64,000 nt of DNA from Tellurirhabdus rosea (GTDB lineage: Bacteria; Bacteroidota; Bacteroidia; Cytophagales; Spirosomataceae), in the NCBI RefSeq assembly GCF_026278345.1, contig NZ_CP111085.1:2182001-2246000 (forward strand), given 5' to 3'. The notes beneath the pieces were generated by a model. That model was given only the letters and a program-made list of their open reading frames with translations. It was not told the origin of the DNA and did no database searches. Positions 32,433 through 41,166 of the stretch are shown here, one piece after another; position 1 is the first letter of the stretch, and each line of letters opens with the position of its first letter. A program made the position numbers and the translations under genes.

Positions 32433-32858
32433 TTACTCTCCCCACCCCGTCACCACGAGTGTCCGGGCGCCGCCGTGGTCGCGGTGTTCGCCGAGGTAGA
32501 TGCCCTGCCAGGTGCCGAGGTTCAGCCGGCCGGCCGTCACCGGGATTTGCACGGAATGGCCGAGCAGCGCCGCTTTCAGATGGGCGGGCATATCGTCGGG
32601 ACCTTCGTAGTTATGTTTGAAATACGGCGCGTTTTCGGGTACCAGCCGGTTGAAGAAACTTTCGAAATCCTGCCGGACGGTCGGGTCGGCATTTTCGTTG
32701 ATACTCAGACTCGCCGAGGTATGCTGGATGAAGACGTGCAGCATCCCGACCCGGATCGACGCCAGTTCGGCCGCCAGTTCGCGTTCGATCAGGCGGGTAA
32801 TCAGATGAAAGCCACGCGGGTAGGCGGGCAGTCGTAAGGTGCGTTGAAAAAAGGGCAT
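32433..32858 (-). CDS. YjbQ/UPF0047 family protein
   Basis: A complete 141-aa member of the YjbQ (UPF0047) family. The diagnostic motif HTSASLSINENADPTVRQD (about residues 47-65) and the C-terminal block LGTWQGIYLGEHRDHGGART are both present. Members show weak thiamine-phosphate-synthase activity in E. coli and are highly conserved, but their real role is unsettled. The three conserved His residues could bind a metal. It is followed upstream, on the same strand, by a glycosyltransferase gene 70 bases away. Confidence 0.9.
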   Translation of the reverse strand: MPFFQRTLRLPAYPRGFHLITRLIERELAAELASIRVGMLHVFIQHTSASLSINENADPTVRQDFESFFNRLVPENAPYFKHNYEGPDDMPAHLKAALLGHSVQIPVTAGRLNLGTWQGIYLGEHRDHGGARTLVVTGWGE

Positions 32859-32928
32859 GGCCTTATCTTAACGTTTATGCTTCTATATAAACCCGTATTT
32901 TTCGGTGAAGGCCGCGAGATGAACGTAT

Positions 32929-33861
32929 TTAACGAATTTTCTGTCCATACCGCAGACTTTCCCGCCTCGGACTGCCTTTCAGGATGGACCAGGCCACCTG
33001 CGCGTATACCTTGCTCCGGCCCGCTTTCCGGATATTCTTGAAAAAATAAAACAGCCGGTACAGCGGAATCATCAGCGGATGGGCAAACTTGTGGTAGTAG
33101 TAAAAAAGCGAGATGTAAAACTCGCGCTCGATGGCAAACCGCCGCCGGGTACTCGCGCCGCTGTAATGAATGAACTCCGCCGCCGGAACCAGTACCGACG
33201 GCCAGCCGCTGAGCGCCAGCCGTTTGCAGATATCTTCCTCCTCGCAGTACAGAAAATAAGTGGTATCCAGCCCGCCCAAAGCGTCGAAGGCCGTGCGGCG
33301 GACAAACAGGGCTGCCCCCGTCACCACCGGCACCCGGACGGGCTCGGTGTAGGCCGTCCGCAGCGGCGGGTACGCCTCGCGGTCGAAGGTTCGCATCAGG
33401 CCGTGGCCCAGCAGTTTGACACCCAGCGTCGGGAAGTAGGCAAAAGACGAATCCCGCTCGCCCTCCCCGTTGAACATCTGGCCCGTGCAGGCACCTACGG
33501 CCGGATTGGCTTCCATATACGCCAGCAGCAGCCCCGGAACGTCGTTGACCAGAACACAGTCGTTGTTTAGGAAAAAGTAATAGGTCGAGCGGGGGTCGAT
33601 GTGCTGCACCCCGAGCATGTTGCCCCCGGCGAAGCCCAGGTTGAGGCGGCTGGCGACAAGCTTCAGGTTGGGAAACCGCTGAAGCGGTTCCAGTCCGGCG
33701 GCGTCCTCGGGCTCCGAATTGTTGTCCACCACAATGATTTCGTACGACGGCAACCGACATTTTTCCTGGATGGACTGGACACACTGCCGGGTAAACGCGC
33801 TGGAATTGTAGTTGATAATTATGATGGAAATCACCGGAAACAGGATCAGAAAACGGAACAA
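32929..33861 (-). CDS. Family 2 glycosyltransferase
   Basis: A 310-aa GT-A fold enzyme. The N-terminal strand VISIIIINYNSSAFTRQCVQSI is the classic GT2 nucleotide-sugar-binding start. It is followed by IIVVDNNSEPEDA and RLNLGFAGGNMLG, with a metal-site region YYFFLNNDCVLV (about 95-106, in place of DxD) and FLYCEEEDICKRLALSGW as the acceptor/base motif (EED). This set is typical of rhamnosyl- or other sugar transferases building surface polysaccharides. The C-terminus has a basic amphipathic region. It stands outside any polysaccharide cluster, so the acceptor is unknown. Confidence 0.9.
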   Translation of the reverse strand: MFRFLILFPVISIIIINYNSSAFTRQCVQSIQEKCRLPSYEIIVVDNNSEPEDAAGLEPLQRFPNLKLVASRLNLGFAGGNMLGVQHIDPRSTYYFFLNNDCVLVNDVPGLLLAYMEANPAVGACTGQMFNGEGERDSSFAYFPTLGVKLLGHGLMRTFDREAYPPLRTAYTEPVRVPVVTGAALFVRRTAFDALGGLDTTYFLYCEEEDICKRLALSGWPSVLVPAAEFIHYSGASTRRRFAIEREFYISLFYYYHKFAHPLMIPLYRLFYFFKNIRKAGRSKVYAQVAWSILKGSPRRESLRYGQKIR

Positions 33862-34007
33862 ATGCAGGGCGAAAGTACGGCGTTTTCGGCACGCGACTTA
33901 CCTTTTCCTCATAAAATGAAGAAAAGTGCGTTTCCAAACGGCCCGGCTGCGTACCTTTAGGCGCCGTTTTGAGTTAATCAGCGGACAATCCTCTCGAACG
34001 TCCTGTC

Positions 34008-34889
34008 ATGCGAATAAACTTCCTGTCTGCCCTGTTGCTGGCGACCCTGCTGTCCTGCGAAATCATCAGCCCGAACAACAACGGGGCCCGACTCTCCGAC
34101 CGTTTTTCGGCCCAGCCCGAGAAAGCCCCGGTGCAGCCCGGTCAGGTGGACGAAGCCTCCGGACTGGTGGACAGCCGGACCATCGAAGGCCATATGTGGG
34201 TGCAGGAAGACAGCGGTACGCCGAACCGGCTGAACCTGCTGAACAAAAACGGACAGGTCGTCAGCCGCATCGGACTTCCATTCGGCAACCGCGACTGGGA
34301 AGACCTCGCCATCGGACCCGGTCCGCAAAACGGCGTTTCGTACCTGTACATGGCCGACATTGGCGACAATCTGGCCCAGAACGGCGAAAACTACATCTAC
34401 CGCTTCCCCGAACCGAAAAGCGCCGGAGAAGCCGTGGGCGGGGCCGACCGCATCGCTTTCCGCTACGCCGACGGCCCGCGCGACGCCGAAGCCCTGCTGC
34501 TGGACCCGCAGACCCGAGATCTGTACATCGTGACCAAACGCGAGGAAAAGGCCCGCCTCTACCGCCTCGCCTATCCGCAGAGTACGGGAGACGTGATGAC
34601 CGCCGCCTACATGGGCGAACTGCCCCTGACGCTGGTCACCGGCGGCAGCGTTTCGGCCGACGGGAAGGAGATTCTGCTCCGGACCTACGTGGGCGTGCAG
34701 TACTGGCAGCGCACCGACGGGCAGTCGCTGGCGGACGCCCTGCAGCGCAGCGGCGGCAAGTCCCTGAGCGTCGAACTGGAGCCGCAGGGCGAGGCCATTG
34801 CCTTCGAACGGGATGGCAAGGGCTTTTATACACTGAGCGAAAAAGGCAACGGGATGGCCGTGAGCCTAAACTTCTACAAGCGGTTGTGA
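34008..34889 (+). CDS. Lipoprotein with beta-propeller-like repeats
   Basis: A 293-aa lipoprotein (lipobox LLSC, Cys about 17). After the linker the sequence reads DEASGLVDSRTIEGHMWVQEDSGTPNRLNLL, then NRDWEDLAIGPGP and SYLYMADIGDNLAQN, then RDAEALLLDPQTRDLYIVTKRE. This is a pattern of propeller blades seen in esterase-like/SdiA-regulated-type proteins of Bacteroidota. The conserved acidic residues (DWED, DIGDN, DAEALL) may bind calcium. No enzymatic activity can be assigned. It is 30 bases upstream of the desaturase gene. Confidence 0.6.
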   Translation: MRINFLSALLLATLLSCEIISPNNNGARLSDRFSAQPEKAPVQPGQVDEASGLVDSRTIEGHMWVQEDSGTPNRLNLLNKNGQVVSRIGLPFGNRDWEDLAIGPGPQNGVSYLYMADIGDNLAQNGENYIYRFPEPKSAGEAVGGADRIAFRYADGPRDAEALLLDPQTRDLYIVTKREEKARLYRLAYPQSTGDVMTAAYMGELPLTLVTGGSVSADGKEILLRTYVGVQYWQRTDGQSLADALQRSGGKSLSVELEPQGEAIAFERDGKGFYTLSEKGNGMAVSLNFYKRL

Positions 34890-34919
34890 GTTACGTGTAG
34901 AAGCGTAATTTCATTCACC

Positions 34920-36398
34920 GTGACCCCAAAAACCGCCGCAATCATTGGTGCCGGCATCGCCGGTATTGCCTCCGCCATTCGCCTGGCCGTCAAAGGCTAC
35001 CAGGTCGATGTTTTCGAAGCGAACGCCTATCCGGGCGGCAAGCTCTCGTCTTTCGACCTCCACGGCTACCGTTTTGACGCCGGGCCGTCCCTGTTCACGA
35101 TGCCGCATCTGGTGGACGAACTGTTCCGGCTGGCGGGCAAAACGCCGGCGGATTATTTCAACTATATTCGTCTGGAAGAAACCTGCCGGTATTTCTGGGA
35201 CGACGGCACGCGCCTGACGGCCTGGGCCGACCACCAGCGGTTTGCCCGGGAAGCTGAAACGACCCTCGGCGAGCCCGCCGCCCACCTGCTTGCCCATCTG
35301 GAAGATAGCGCGACCAAATACGAGATTACCGAAAAGCTTTTCCTCCACCGTTCGCTGCACAAAGCCTCCACCTGGCTGGGTCGCGACGCTCTGCACGGCT
35401 ACCTGAATCTGCCCAAACTCGGCATTTTCGGCACCATGAACAGCGCCAACGAACGGCGTTTCCGCCACCCGAAGCTCGTGCAGCTGTTCAACCGCTACGC
35501 CACCTACAACGGCTCGGACCCCTACCAGACGCCCGCCACGATGAACATCATTCCGCATCTGGAATACAACATCGGCGCCTTTTTCCCGAAAGAAGGCATG
35601 ATCGGCATCACCAACAGCCTGGTAAAGCTCGCCGAAGACTTGGGCGTCCGGTTTCATTTTAATTCCCAGGTGGAAAAAATAATGACGCAAGGCAACCGCG
35701 TAACAGGTCTGCAAACTTACGACTCAGAGCTTACGCCTTACGACTTAGTGGTGTCGAACATGGACGTGGTCAATACGTTCCGGAAACTGCTGCCCGACGC
35801 CCGGCAGCCGGAGCGGATTCTGCGGCAGCCCAAGTCCAGTTCGGGGCTGATTTTTTACTGGGGCATCCGGCGAAGCTTTCCCGAACTGGGCCTGCACAAC
35901 ATTTTCTTCAGCGGGGATTACCGGACGGAGTTCGACCACCTGTTCCGCCGCCACGACCTGACCGACGACCCGACCGTTTACCTCAACATCACCTCGAAGC
36001 ACAAGCCCGACGACGCCCCGGCGGGCTGCGAAAACTGGTTTCTGCTCATCAACGCGCCCAACAACACCGGCCAGGACTGGGACGCGCTCATCGACCGGAC
36101 CCGGCAGAACATCCTGCGCAAGCTCAGCCACGCGCTCGGCACCGACATTGCCCCGCTGATTGCCTGCGAGGCCATTCTGGACCCGCGCAGCATCGAAGCC
36201 CGGACGTCGAGTTCGCAGGGAGCTTTGTACGGCAATAGCTCCAACAACCGCTTCGCGGCTTTTCTGCGCCACGCCAATTTTTCGCACGAATTCGAGAATC
36301 TGTACTTCGTGGGCGGCAGCGTGCACCCCGGCGGCGGCATTCCGCTCTGTCTGCTTTCGGCGAAAATTGCGACGGAGATGGTGAAAGAAAATCATTAA
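34920..36398 (+). CDS. CrtI/CrtD-type phytoene or carotenoid desaturase
   Basis: A 492-aa FAD enzyme beginning at a GTG codon. The dinucleotide-binding motif IIGAGIAGIASAIRLAVKG (residues 8-26) and the following EANAYPGGK are typical of the CrtI family. The C-terminal signature GGSVHPGGGIPLCLLSAKI (about 464-482) is the carotenoid desaturase flavin-binding motif. It removes hydrogens from a carotenoid chain; whether it is phytoene desaturase (CrtI) or a later 3,4-desaturase (CrtD) cannot be decided. No crtB or other pigment genes are within the window. Pigmented Cytophagales commonly carry such enzymes. Confidence 0.85.
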   Translation: MTPKTAAIIGAGIAGIASAIRLAVKGYQVDVFEANAYPGGKLSSFDLHGYRFDAGPSLFTMPHLVDELFRLAGKTPADYFNYIRLEETCRYFWDDGTRLTAWADHQRFAREAETTLGEPAAHLLAHLEDSATKYEITEKLFLHRSLHKASTWLGRDALHGYLNLPKLGIFGTMNSANERRFRHPKLVQLFNRYATYNGSDPYQTPATMNIIPHLEYNIGAFFPKEGMIGITNSLVKLAEDLGVRFHFNSQVEKIMTQGNRVTGLQTYDSELTPYDLVVSNMDVVNTFRKLLPDARQPERILRQPKSSSGLIFYWGIRRSFPELGLHNIFFSGDYRTEFDHLFRRHDLTDDPTVYLNITSKHKPDDAPAGCENWFLLINAPNNTGQDWDALIDRTRQNILRKLSHALGTDIAPLIACEAILDPRSIEARTSSSQGALYGNSSNNRFAAFLRHANFSHEFENLYFVGGSVHPGGGIPLCLLSAKIATEMVKENH

Positions 36399-36425
36399 CT
36401 TGCCATTCGCCCATTTCCGTATTGC

Positions 36426-37604
36426 ATGGATAGTTCGTACCTAATCATCGTACTCAGTCTGTCGGTTCTGCTGTCGTATGTGTTTGACCTGCTCAGCAGC
36501 CGGTATAAAACGCCTTCGGTCATTCTGCTGCTCGTTTCGGGGATTCTGGTTCGCCAGTTGCTGAATTACCTGGACGTGCAGATTCCGTACCTGACGCCGA
36601 TTCTGTCCACGCTGGGCACGCTGGGGCTGATTCTGATCGTGCTGGAAGGGGCGCTTGAACTGGAGCTTTCGGGCGAAAAGCTGGCGGTGCTCAGGCGGGC
36701 TTTCTATGCGGCCACGGCGGCCATTATTTTTACCTCGCTGCTCATTGGCGGCCTGTTTTATGTGCTGCTCGAACAGCCTTTTTTCAAATGCCTGGTCACG
36801 GCCATGCCGTTTTCCATCATTAGCAGCGCCGTGGCCATTCCGAGTGTCAAGAACCTGAGTCCGGCGCGGCGGGAGTTTATCGTATACGAATCGGCGTTCT
36901 CGGACATCCTGGGCGTTATGATCTTCAACTTCCTGATCTACAACGCCTCCGGTGGTTTCTGGTCGATCGTTTCGTTTGCCAAGGATACGGCCGTGATGGC
37001 GGTCATCTCGCTCATCTGCTGTTTTATCCTGCTGTACCTGATCAGTAAGATCAACCACCACATCAAGTTCCTGCCGATCATTTCGGTCCTCTTTCTGGTG
37101 TACGCCGTCGGAAAAATCTACCATCTGTCGTCGCTGCTGCTCATCCTCGTTTTCGGTCTTTTTCTGAACAATACCGAACTGTTCATCCGTGGTCGCCTCG
37201 ACCGGGTTCTGAAGAACGACCTGTTCGAAAAAGAGCTCGACCAGCTCAAAAACCTCACCGCCGAAAGTGCCTTCATCGTACGGACGTTCTTTTTCCTGCT
37301 GTTCGGCTACGCCGCCGATCTGGAAACGCTGATCGATCCCGACGCTCTGATTGTGAGTGCGCTGATTCTGCCGATTATTTTCGGCGTTCGTTTCGCCGTG
37401 CTGCGCCTCAGCCTTCAGGGCAGCCTGACACCCATCGCCTACGTGGCCCCGCGCGGTCTGATCACGGTCCTGCTCTACCTCGGTATTCCGGACAACCTCA
37501 AAGTTGAGGGCTTCCGTGAAGGCATCCTCATGCTCGTCGTCATCGCCACCGCGCTCGTGATGATGGGCGGCGTGGTGAGCTATCGGGGAGGAGAGGAGGA
37601 ATGA
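36426..37604 (+). CDS. Cation/proton antiporter (CPA family)
   Basis: A 392-aa integral membrane protein with about 11-12 helices. The region YESAFSDILGVMIFNFLIY (about 156-174) includes the conserved acidic residue of the antiporter core, and the last helices carry PRGLITVLLYLGIP, typical of Na+/H+ exchangers of the CPA1 family. There is no long C-terminal regulatory tail or TrkA domain. It would exchange sodium or potassium for protons in the inner membrane. A second, unrelated antiporter (NhaD) lies 550 bases downstream, and the hairpins behind both share nearly identical arms. The stop codon falls within the left arm of one of these. Confidence 0.85.
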   Translation: MDSSYLIIVLSLSVLLSYVFDLLSSRYKTPSVILLLVSGILVRQLLNYLDVQIPYLTPILSTLGTLGLILIVLEGALELELSGEKLAVLRRAFYAATAAIIFTSLLIGGLFYVLLEQPFFKCLVTAMPFSIISSAVAIPSVKNLSPARREFIVYESAFSDILGVMIFNFLIYNASGGFWSIVSFAKDTAVMAVISLICCFILLYLISKINHHIKFLPIISVLFLVYAVGKIYHLSSLLLILVFGLFLNNTELFIRGRLDRVLKNDLFEKELDQLKNLTAESAFIVRTFFFLLFGYAADLETLIDPDALIVSALILPIIFGVRFAVLRLSLQGSLTPIAYVAPRGLITVLLYLGIPDNLKVEGFREGILMLVVIATALVMMGGVVSYRGGEEE

Positions 37605-37778
37605 CTGAATGATTGATTGACTGAATGACTGAATGACTGATAGTAGGTTGGATGGTTGAATGGTTGAATGGCTGGCTCCGCTAATTCTAACCCTGCGGAG
37701 CTAAATAACCATTCAGTCAATCAGTCATTCAGTCAATCAGTCAATCAGTCAATCAATCATTCAATCATTCAATCATTC
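37600..37778. repeat. Large inverted repeat of TGAATGAC words with GCTCCGC core
   Basis: The left arm from 37600 is built from TGAATGACTGAATGATTGA-type words and ends in GCTCCGC (37675-37681). The right arm starts GCGGAGC (37695-37701) and runs in complementary ATTCAGTCAATCA words to 37778. It overlaps the stop codons of both convergent genes. The arms match imperfectly but over about 80 bp. The first 34 bases of the arm recur at 39441. Confidence 0.85.
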
Positions 37779-38089
37779 CTTATATACCTGACGAACCCAA
37801 ACCACGGCCGTTCCCGGTAGTAGCTCAGGTTGCGTTCGTTGGCGTAGGCTTCGCGTTCGAAGCTGATGTTGCGGTAGGCGGCGTAATGATCGGGGTATTG
37901 AAAGCGGCGGATCAGGTATTCCAGCAGATACCAGACGTAGAAGGGCACAATGCCCATTTCGAGCTGCTGACGGAGGTGAATGCGTTCGTGATGCAGCAAA
38001 ATAACGCTGGGGGCTGGCTTTCGGACCAGCACAAAGGGAAACAGCGCCATCCCATCGACCCACAGAAACGGTACGTGGACAATTATCAT
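37769..38089 (-). CDS. Small HExxH protein, minimal zincin-like membrane-associated protein
   Basis: The start at 38089 (MIIVHVPFLW) gives 106 aa; a start seven codons upstream is possible. The motif HHERIHLRQQLEMG (about 34-47) contains HExxH, followed 30 residues later by FEREAYANE, giving HExxH...E as in gluzincin-type metallopeptidases. The hydrophobic segment IVPFYVWYLLEYLI lies between. Proteins of this size and pattern are common in Bacteroidota and annotated as hypothetical. They resemble the catalytic helix pair of M48/M56 enzymes. Activity has not been shown to my knowledge, and a structural metal site is equally possible. Confidence 0.6.
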   Translation of the reverse strand: MIIVHVPFLWVDGMALFPFVLVRKPAPSVILLHHERIHLRQQLEMGIVPFYVWYLLEYLIRRFQYPDHYAAYRNISFEREAYANERNLSYYRERPWFGFVRYIRND

Positions 38090-38152
38090 TCTGAAAAATA
38101 GCAACGGCAAACTCTAATTTCCGATTTTTGGGCCGAAACTATCCCACTGGCC

Positions 38153-39436
38153 ATGCTTATAACGCTTATTGCGGTGTTTGTGATCGGATATCTGCTCATT
38201 ACGCTCGAACATTCCATCCACATCAACAAAACCGCTACCGCTCTGATTACCGGCATTCTGTGCTGGACCATTTATGCTTCTGCCGAAGCGAACCCGGAAG
38301 GTGTCGTGGAAGAACTGTCGCATCACCTGGGCGAGATTGCGGAGATCACCTTCTTCCTGCTCGGGGCCATGACCATCGTCGAACTCATCGACGCGCACGA
38401 CGGCTTCAGCATCATCACCGACCGCATTGCGAGCCGCAACACCCGGGTATTGCTCTGGATCATCAGCCTGCTGGCGTTTTTCCTTTCCGCTTTGCTCGAC
38501 AACCTGACCACCTCCATCGTCATGGTTTCGGTGACCCGCAAGCTCATCCGCAACGCCGAACAGCGGCGCACTATCGCCGGGATGATCATCATTGCGGCCA
38601 ATGCCGGTGGTGCCTGGTCACCCATTGGCGACGTCACGACGACCATGCTCTGGATTGGCGGGCAGGTCACAACCCTGAATATCATCAGCCAGTTACTGCT
38701 CCCGAGTCTGGTCTGCCTGCTGGTGCCGCTCACGATTCAGACATTCCTTTTTAAGGCCGAGCAGGAAGCTTTTGTGGCGACGGCCACCCACGGCATCAGC
38801 CGCCCGTACATCACGCCCCGCCAGCGTCGCGACCGGGGTATCATTCTGCTCGTCGGACTGCTGGGATTGCTGTTTGTGCCCATCTTTAAAACCCTTACGC
38901 ATCTGCCGCCGTACACGGGCATTCTGCTGGTCCTCGGCGTGATCTGGGTTGTTTCGGAAATTATTCACTCGGACAAAGACGTGGAAGAACGCAAACGCTT
39001 TACGGCAGCCTACGCCCTGAGCCGAATCGACGCGTCGAGTATTCTGTTTTTTCTGGGAATTCTGCTCGCGGTGGGGTCCCTCCAATCGACGGGGGTGCTG
39101 ACGAGTCTCGCCCGGGCGCTCAATGATTCCGTCGGGAATATGGACGTCATTGTGCTGCTCATCGGCGTCGTGTCGGCGGTGATCGACAATGTTCCCATTG
39201 TGGCCGCCGCGATGGGCATGTACGACCTTCAGACCTACCCGCCCGACGCCAAGCTCTGGGAATTTCTGGCTTACTGCGCCGGTACGGGCGGCAGTCTGCT
39301 CGTCATCGGTTCCGCCGCCGGCGTGGCCGTCATGGGCATGGAGCACCTGCAGTTCGGCTGGTACCTCAAACGCATCAGCTGGCTCGCCCTGGCCGGGTAC
39401 GTGGCGGGCGCCGGGGTGTATTTGCTTTTGTACTGA
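38153..39436 (+). CDS. nhaD: NhaD-type sodium/proton antiporter
   Basis: A 427-aa inner-membrane protein of the NhaD/ArsB ion transporter superfamily. Diagnostic segments include FFLLGAMTIVELIDAHDGF, ALLDNLTTSIVMVSV, ANAGGAWSPIGDVTTTMLW and DNVPIVAAAMGMYDL, containing the DN and GDVTT motifs typical of NhaD. It expels sodium or lithium in exchange for protons. About 11-12 helices are visible. It diverges from the small HExxH gene. The stop is followed directly by a hairpin whose left arm copies that of the CPA antiporter gene. Confidence 0.92.
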   Translation: MLITLIAVFVIGYLLITLEHSIHINKTATALITGILCWTIYASAEANPEGVVEELSHHLGEIAEITFFLLGAMTIVELIDAHDGFSIITDRIASRNTRVLLWIISLLAFFLSALLDNLTTSIVMVSVTRKLIRNAEQRRTIAGMIIIAANAGGAWSPIGDVTTTMLWIGGQVTTLNIISQLLLPSLVCLLVPLTIQTFLFKAEQEAFVATATHGISRPYITPRQRRDRGIILLVGLLGLLFVPIFKTLTHLPPYTGILLVLGVIWVVSEIIHSDKDVEERKRFTAAYALSRIDASSILFFLGILLAVGSLQSTGVLTSLARALNDSVGNMDVIVLLIGVVSAVIDNVPIVAAAMGMYDLQTYPPDAKLWEFLAYCAGTGGSLLVIGSAAGVAVMGMEHLQFGWYLKRISWLALAGYVAGAGVYLLLY

Positions 39437-39544
39437 GGGGAATGACTGAATGATTGATTGACTGAATGACTGAGACTCTGCCTCAATTTGAAACTTGCGG
39501 AGCTAGTCAATCAACCATTCAGTCATTCAAAATTCAATCATTCC
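39437..39544. repeat. Inverted repeat, TGAATGAC words, after nhaD
   Basis: The left arm (39441 onward) is identical over 34 bases to the left arm at 37600. The centre contains CTCTGCC ... TTGCGGAGC. The right arm ends in ATTCAATCATTCCC at 39544. It acts as the probable nhaD terminator. Confidence 0.8.
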
Positions 39545-39615
39545 CTTCAGTCCTGCTATTCCGCCACTCATGTACTTCCCGCTTTTGGTAGCTTTTTCGG
39601 GAGTATATTCTTGGC

Positions 39616-39623
39616 TATTTTTG
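39616..39623 (+). promoter_or_regulatory. -7 promoter element of the M16 operon
   Basis: TATTTTTG is an exact -7 match, 40 bases upstream of the first M16 gene. Confidence 0.45.
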
Positions 39624-39663
39624 AACAACCTAATTTCGTTTACCAACTTCTTTTAACCTAAGC

Positions 39664-41064
39664 ATGAAAAAAACCGTGCTGTACGTCGCGCTGAGCCAGT
39701 GTCTGCTGTGGTCAGCAGTGGCGCAAACGCCTAAAAAAACGGCGCCCAAGGCAGTGGCCAAGCCAGCAGCGGCGACCACGCAGGGGCGCATCAAGTTTAC
39801 GGAATACGACCTGCCAAACGGGCTCCACGTTATCCTGCATCAGGACAATACAACCCCGCTGGTAGCCGTCACGATGATGTACCATGTCGGCTCCAAGAAC
39901 GAACAGCCGGGCCGCTCGGGCTTCGCGCACTTCTTCGAACACCTGATGTTTGAAGGCTCCGACAACATCGGCCGCGGCGATTACATGAAAATCGTCAAGA
40001 GCGCGGGCGGACAGCTGAACGCCAACACGTCCAACGACCGGACGTTCTACTACGAAGTGCTGCCGTCGAACAAGCTCGAACTGGGTCTGTATCTGGAGTC
40101 GGAGCGTCTGCTGCACGCCAAGGTCGACCAGAAAGGCGTCGAGACCCAGCGGGAAGTCGTGAAGGAAGAACGGCGCCAGCGGTACGAGAACCAGCCGTAC
40201 GGCTCTTTTTTCCCGGAAGTGCTGAAGCGCGCGTATACGACCCACCCCTACAAATGGGCTCCCATCGGCTCGATGGAAGACCTGAACGCGGCAAAAATTG
40301 AGGAGTTCCGCGATTTCTACAAGGAGTTTTACGTCCCCAACAATGCCATCCTGTCCATCGCCGGCGACATCAACGTGGAGGACACCCGGAAGCTGATTGA
40401 GAAATATTTCAGCGAAATCCCCCGAGGCCCCAAAGCCCCGTATCGCCCGAAAGTGACCGAACCCGTCAAAACCAAAGAAGTTCGCGACATCGTGTACGAC
40501 AACGTGACGCTGCCGGGCGTGTTCCAGGCTTACCACATGCCTGCCCAGGGCACACCGGACTACTACGCGCTGGACGTTCTGCAAACCCTGCTGGCGGGCG
40601 GCGAAAGCTCGCGTTTCTACAAGGAGATTGTGGACAAACAGCAGAAAGCCCTCCAGACGAGCGTGTTCCCGCTGGCCCTCGAAGATCCGGGTCTGTTCAT
40701 CGCCATCGGCATTGCCAACATGGGCACTAAGGCCGAAGAACTCGAAGCGGCCATGGACACGGAAGTGGAGCGCGTAAAAAAAGAACTGGTCACCGACCAG
40801 GAGTTCCAGAAGGTCAAGAACCAGATCGAAACCAACTTTGTCAACCAGAACGCCCGGGTAGCCGGTATTGCCGAAAGCCTTGCCAATTACAAAATGTATT
40901 TCGGCGACGCCAATCTGATCAATACGGAGCTGGAGCGGTACAATAAAGTGACCAAGGATGACCTGCGCCGGGTAGCCAACAAATACCTGACGAAGGAAAA
41001 CCGCGTCACGCTGTACTACCTGCCCAAAGCGATGGAACCGAAGAAGGAAGACAAAGGAAAATAA
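39664..41064 (+). CDS. M16 family zinc metallopeptidase, active subunit
   Basis: A 466-aa exported protein (signal peptide to about residue 21, AVAQT). The inverted zinc motif His89-x-x-Glu92-His93 (HFFEH) is intact, with the third ligand among Glu168/Glu169 (VVKEERRQRYEN). Two M16 half-domains follow. Related bacterial pairs work as heterodimeric periplasmic peptidases, in which one subunit carries the zinc and the other helps hold the substrate. The partner is encoded 102 bases downstream, with an inverted repeat between the two genes. Confidence 0.93.
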   Translation: MKKTVLYVALSQCLLWSAVAQTPKKTAPKAVAKPAAATTQGRIKFTEYDLPNGLHVILHQDNTTPLVAVTMMYHVGSKNEQPGRSGFAHFFEHLMFEGSDNIGRGDYMKIVKSAGGQLNANTSNDRTFYYEVLPSNKLELGLYLESERLLHAKVDQKGVETQREVVKEERRQRYENQPYGSFFPEVLKRAYTTHPYKWAPIGSMEDLNAAKIEEFRDFYKEFYVPNNAILSIAGDINVEDTRKLIEKYFSEIPRGPKAPYRPKVTEPVKTKEVRDIVYDNVTLPGVFQAYHMPAQGTPDYYALDVLQTLLAGGESSRFYKEIVDKQQKALQTSVFPLALEDPGLFIAIGIANMGTKAEELEAAMDTEVERVKKELVTDQEFQKVKNQIETNFVNQNARVAGIAESLANYKMYFGDANLINTELERYNKVTKDDLRRVANKYLTKENRVTLYYLPKAMEPKKEDKGK

Positions 41065-41157
41065 GTTTAGGGTTTATAGTTTAGAGTTTATAGTTGACGT
41101 CGCCTCAGATGACTCCATCCCCAAACACTAAACCATAAACCCTAAACCCTAAACTAA
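41062..41157. repeat. Inverted repeat of TTTAGGG/TTTATAG words between M16 genes
   Basis: The left arm 41065-41096 is built of TTTAGGGTTTATAG words, and the right arm 41122-41157 of AAACACTAAACCATAAACC words. The vocabulary is that of the repeat at 6745-6836. It lies inside a likely operon, so it could reduce expression of the second gene. Confidence 0.8.
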
Positions 41158-41166
41158 AGACATTTC

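Noticed and set aside
37600-37778. Possible CRISPR array because of short repeated words
   Set aside because: The words are contiguous without unique spacers of constant length and form an inverted repeat; no cas genes are present.
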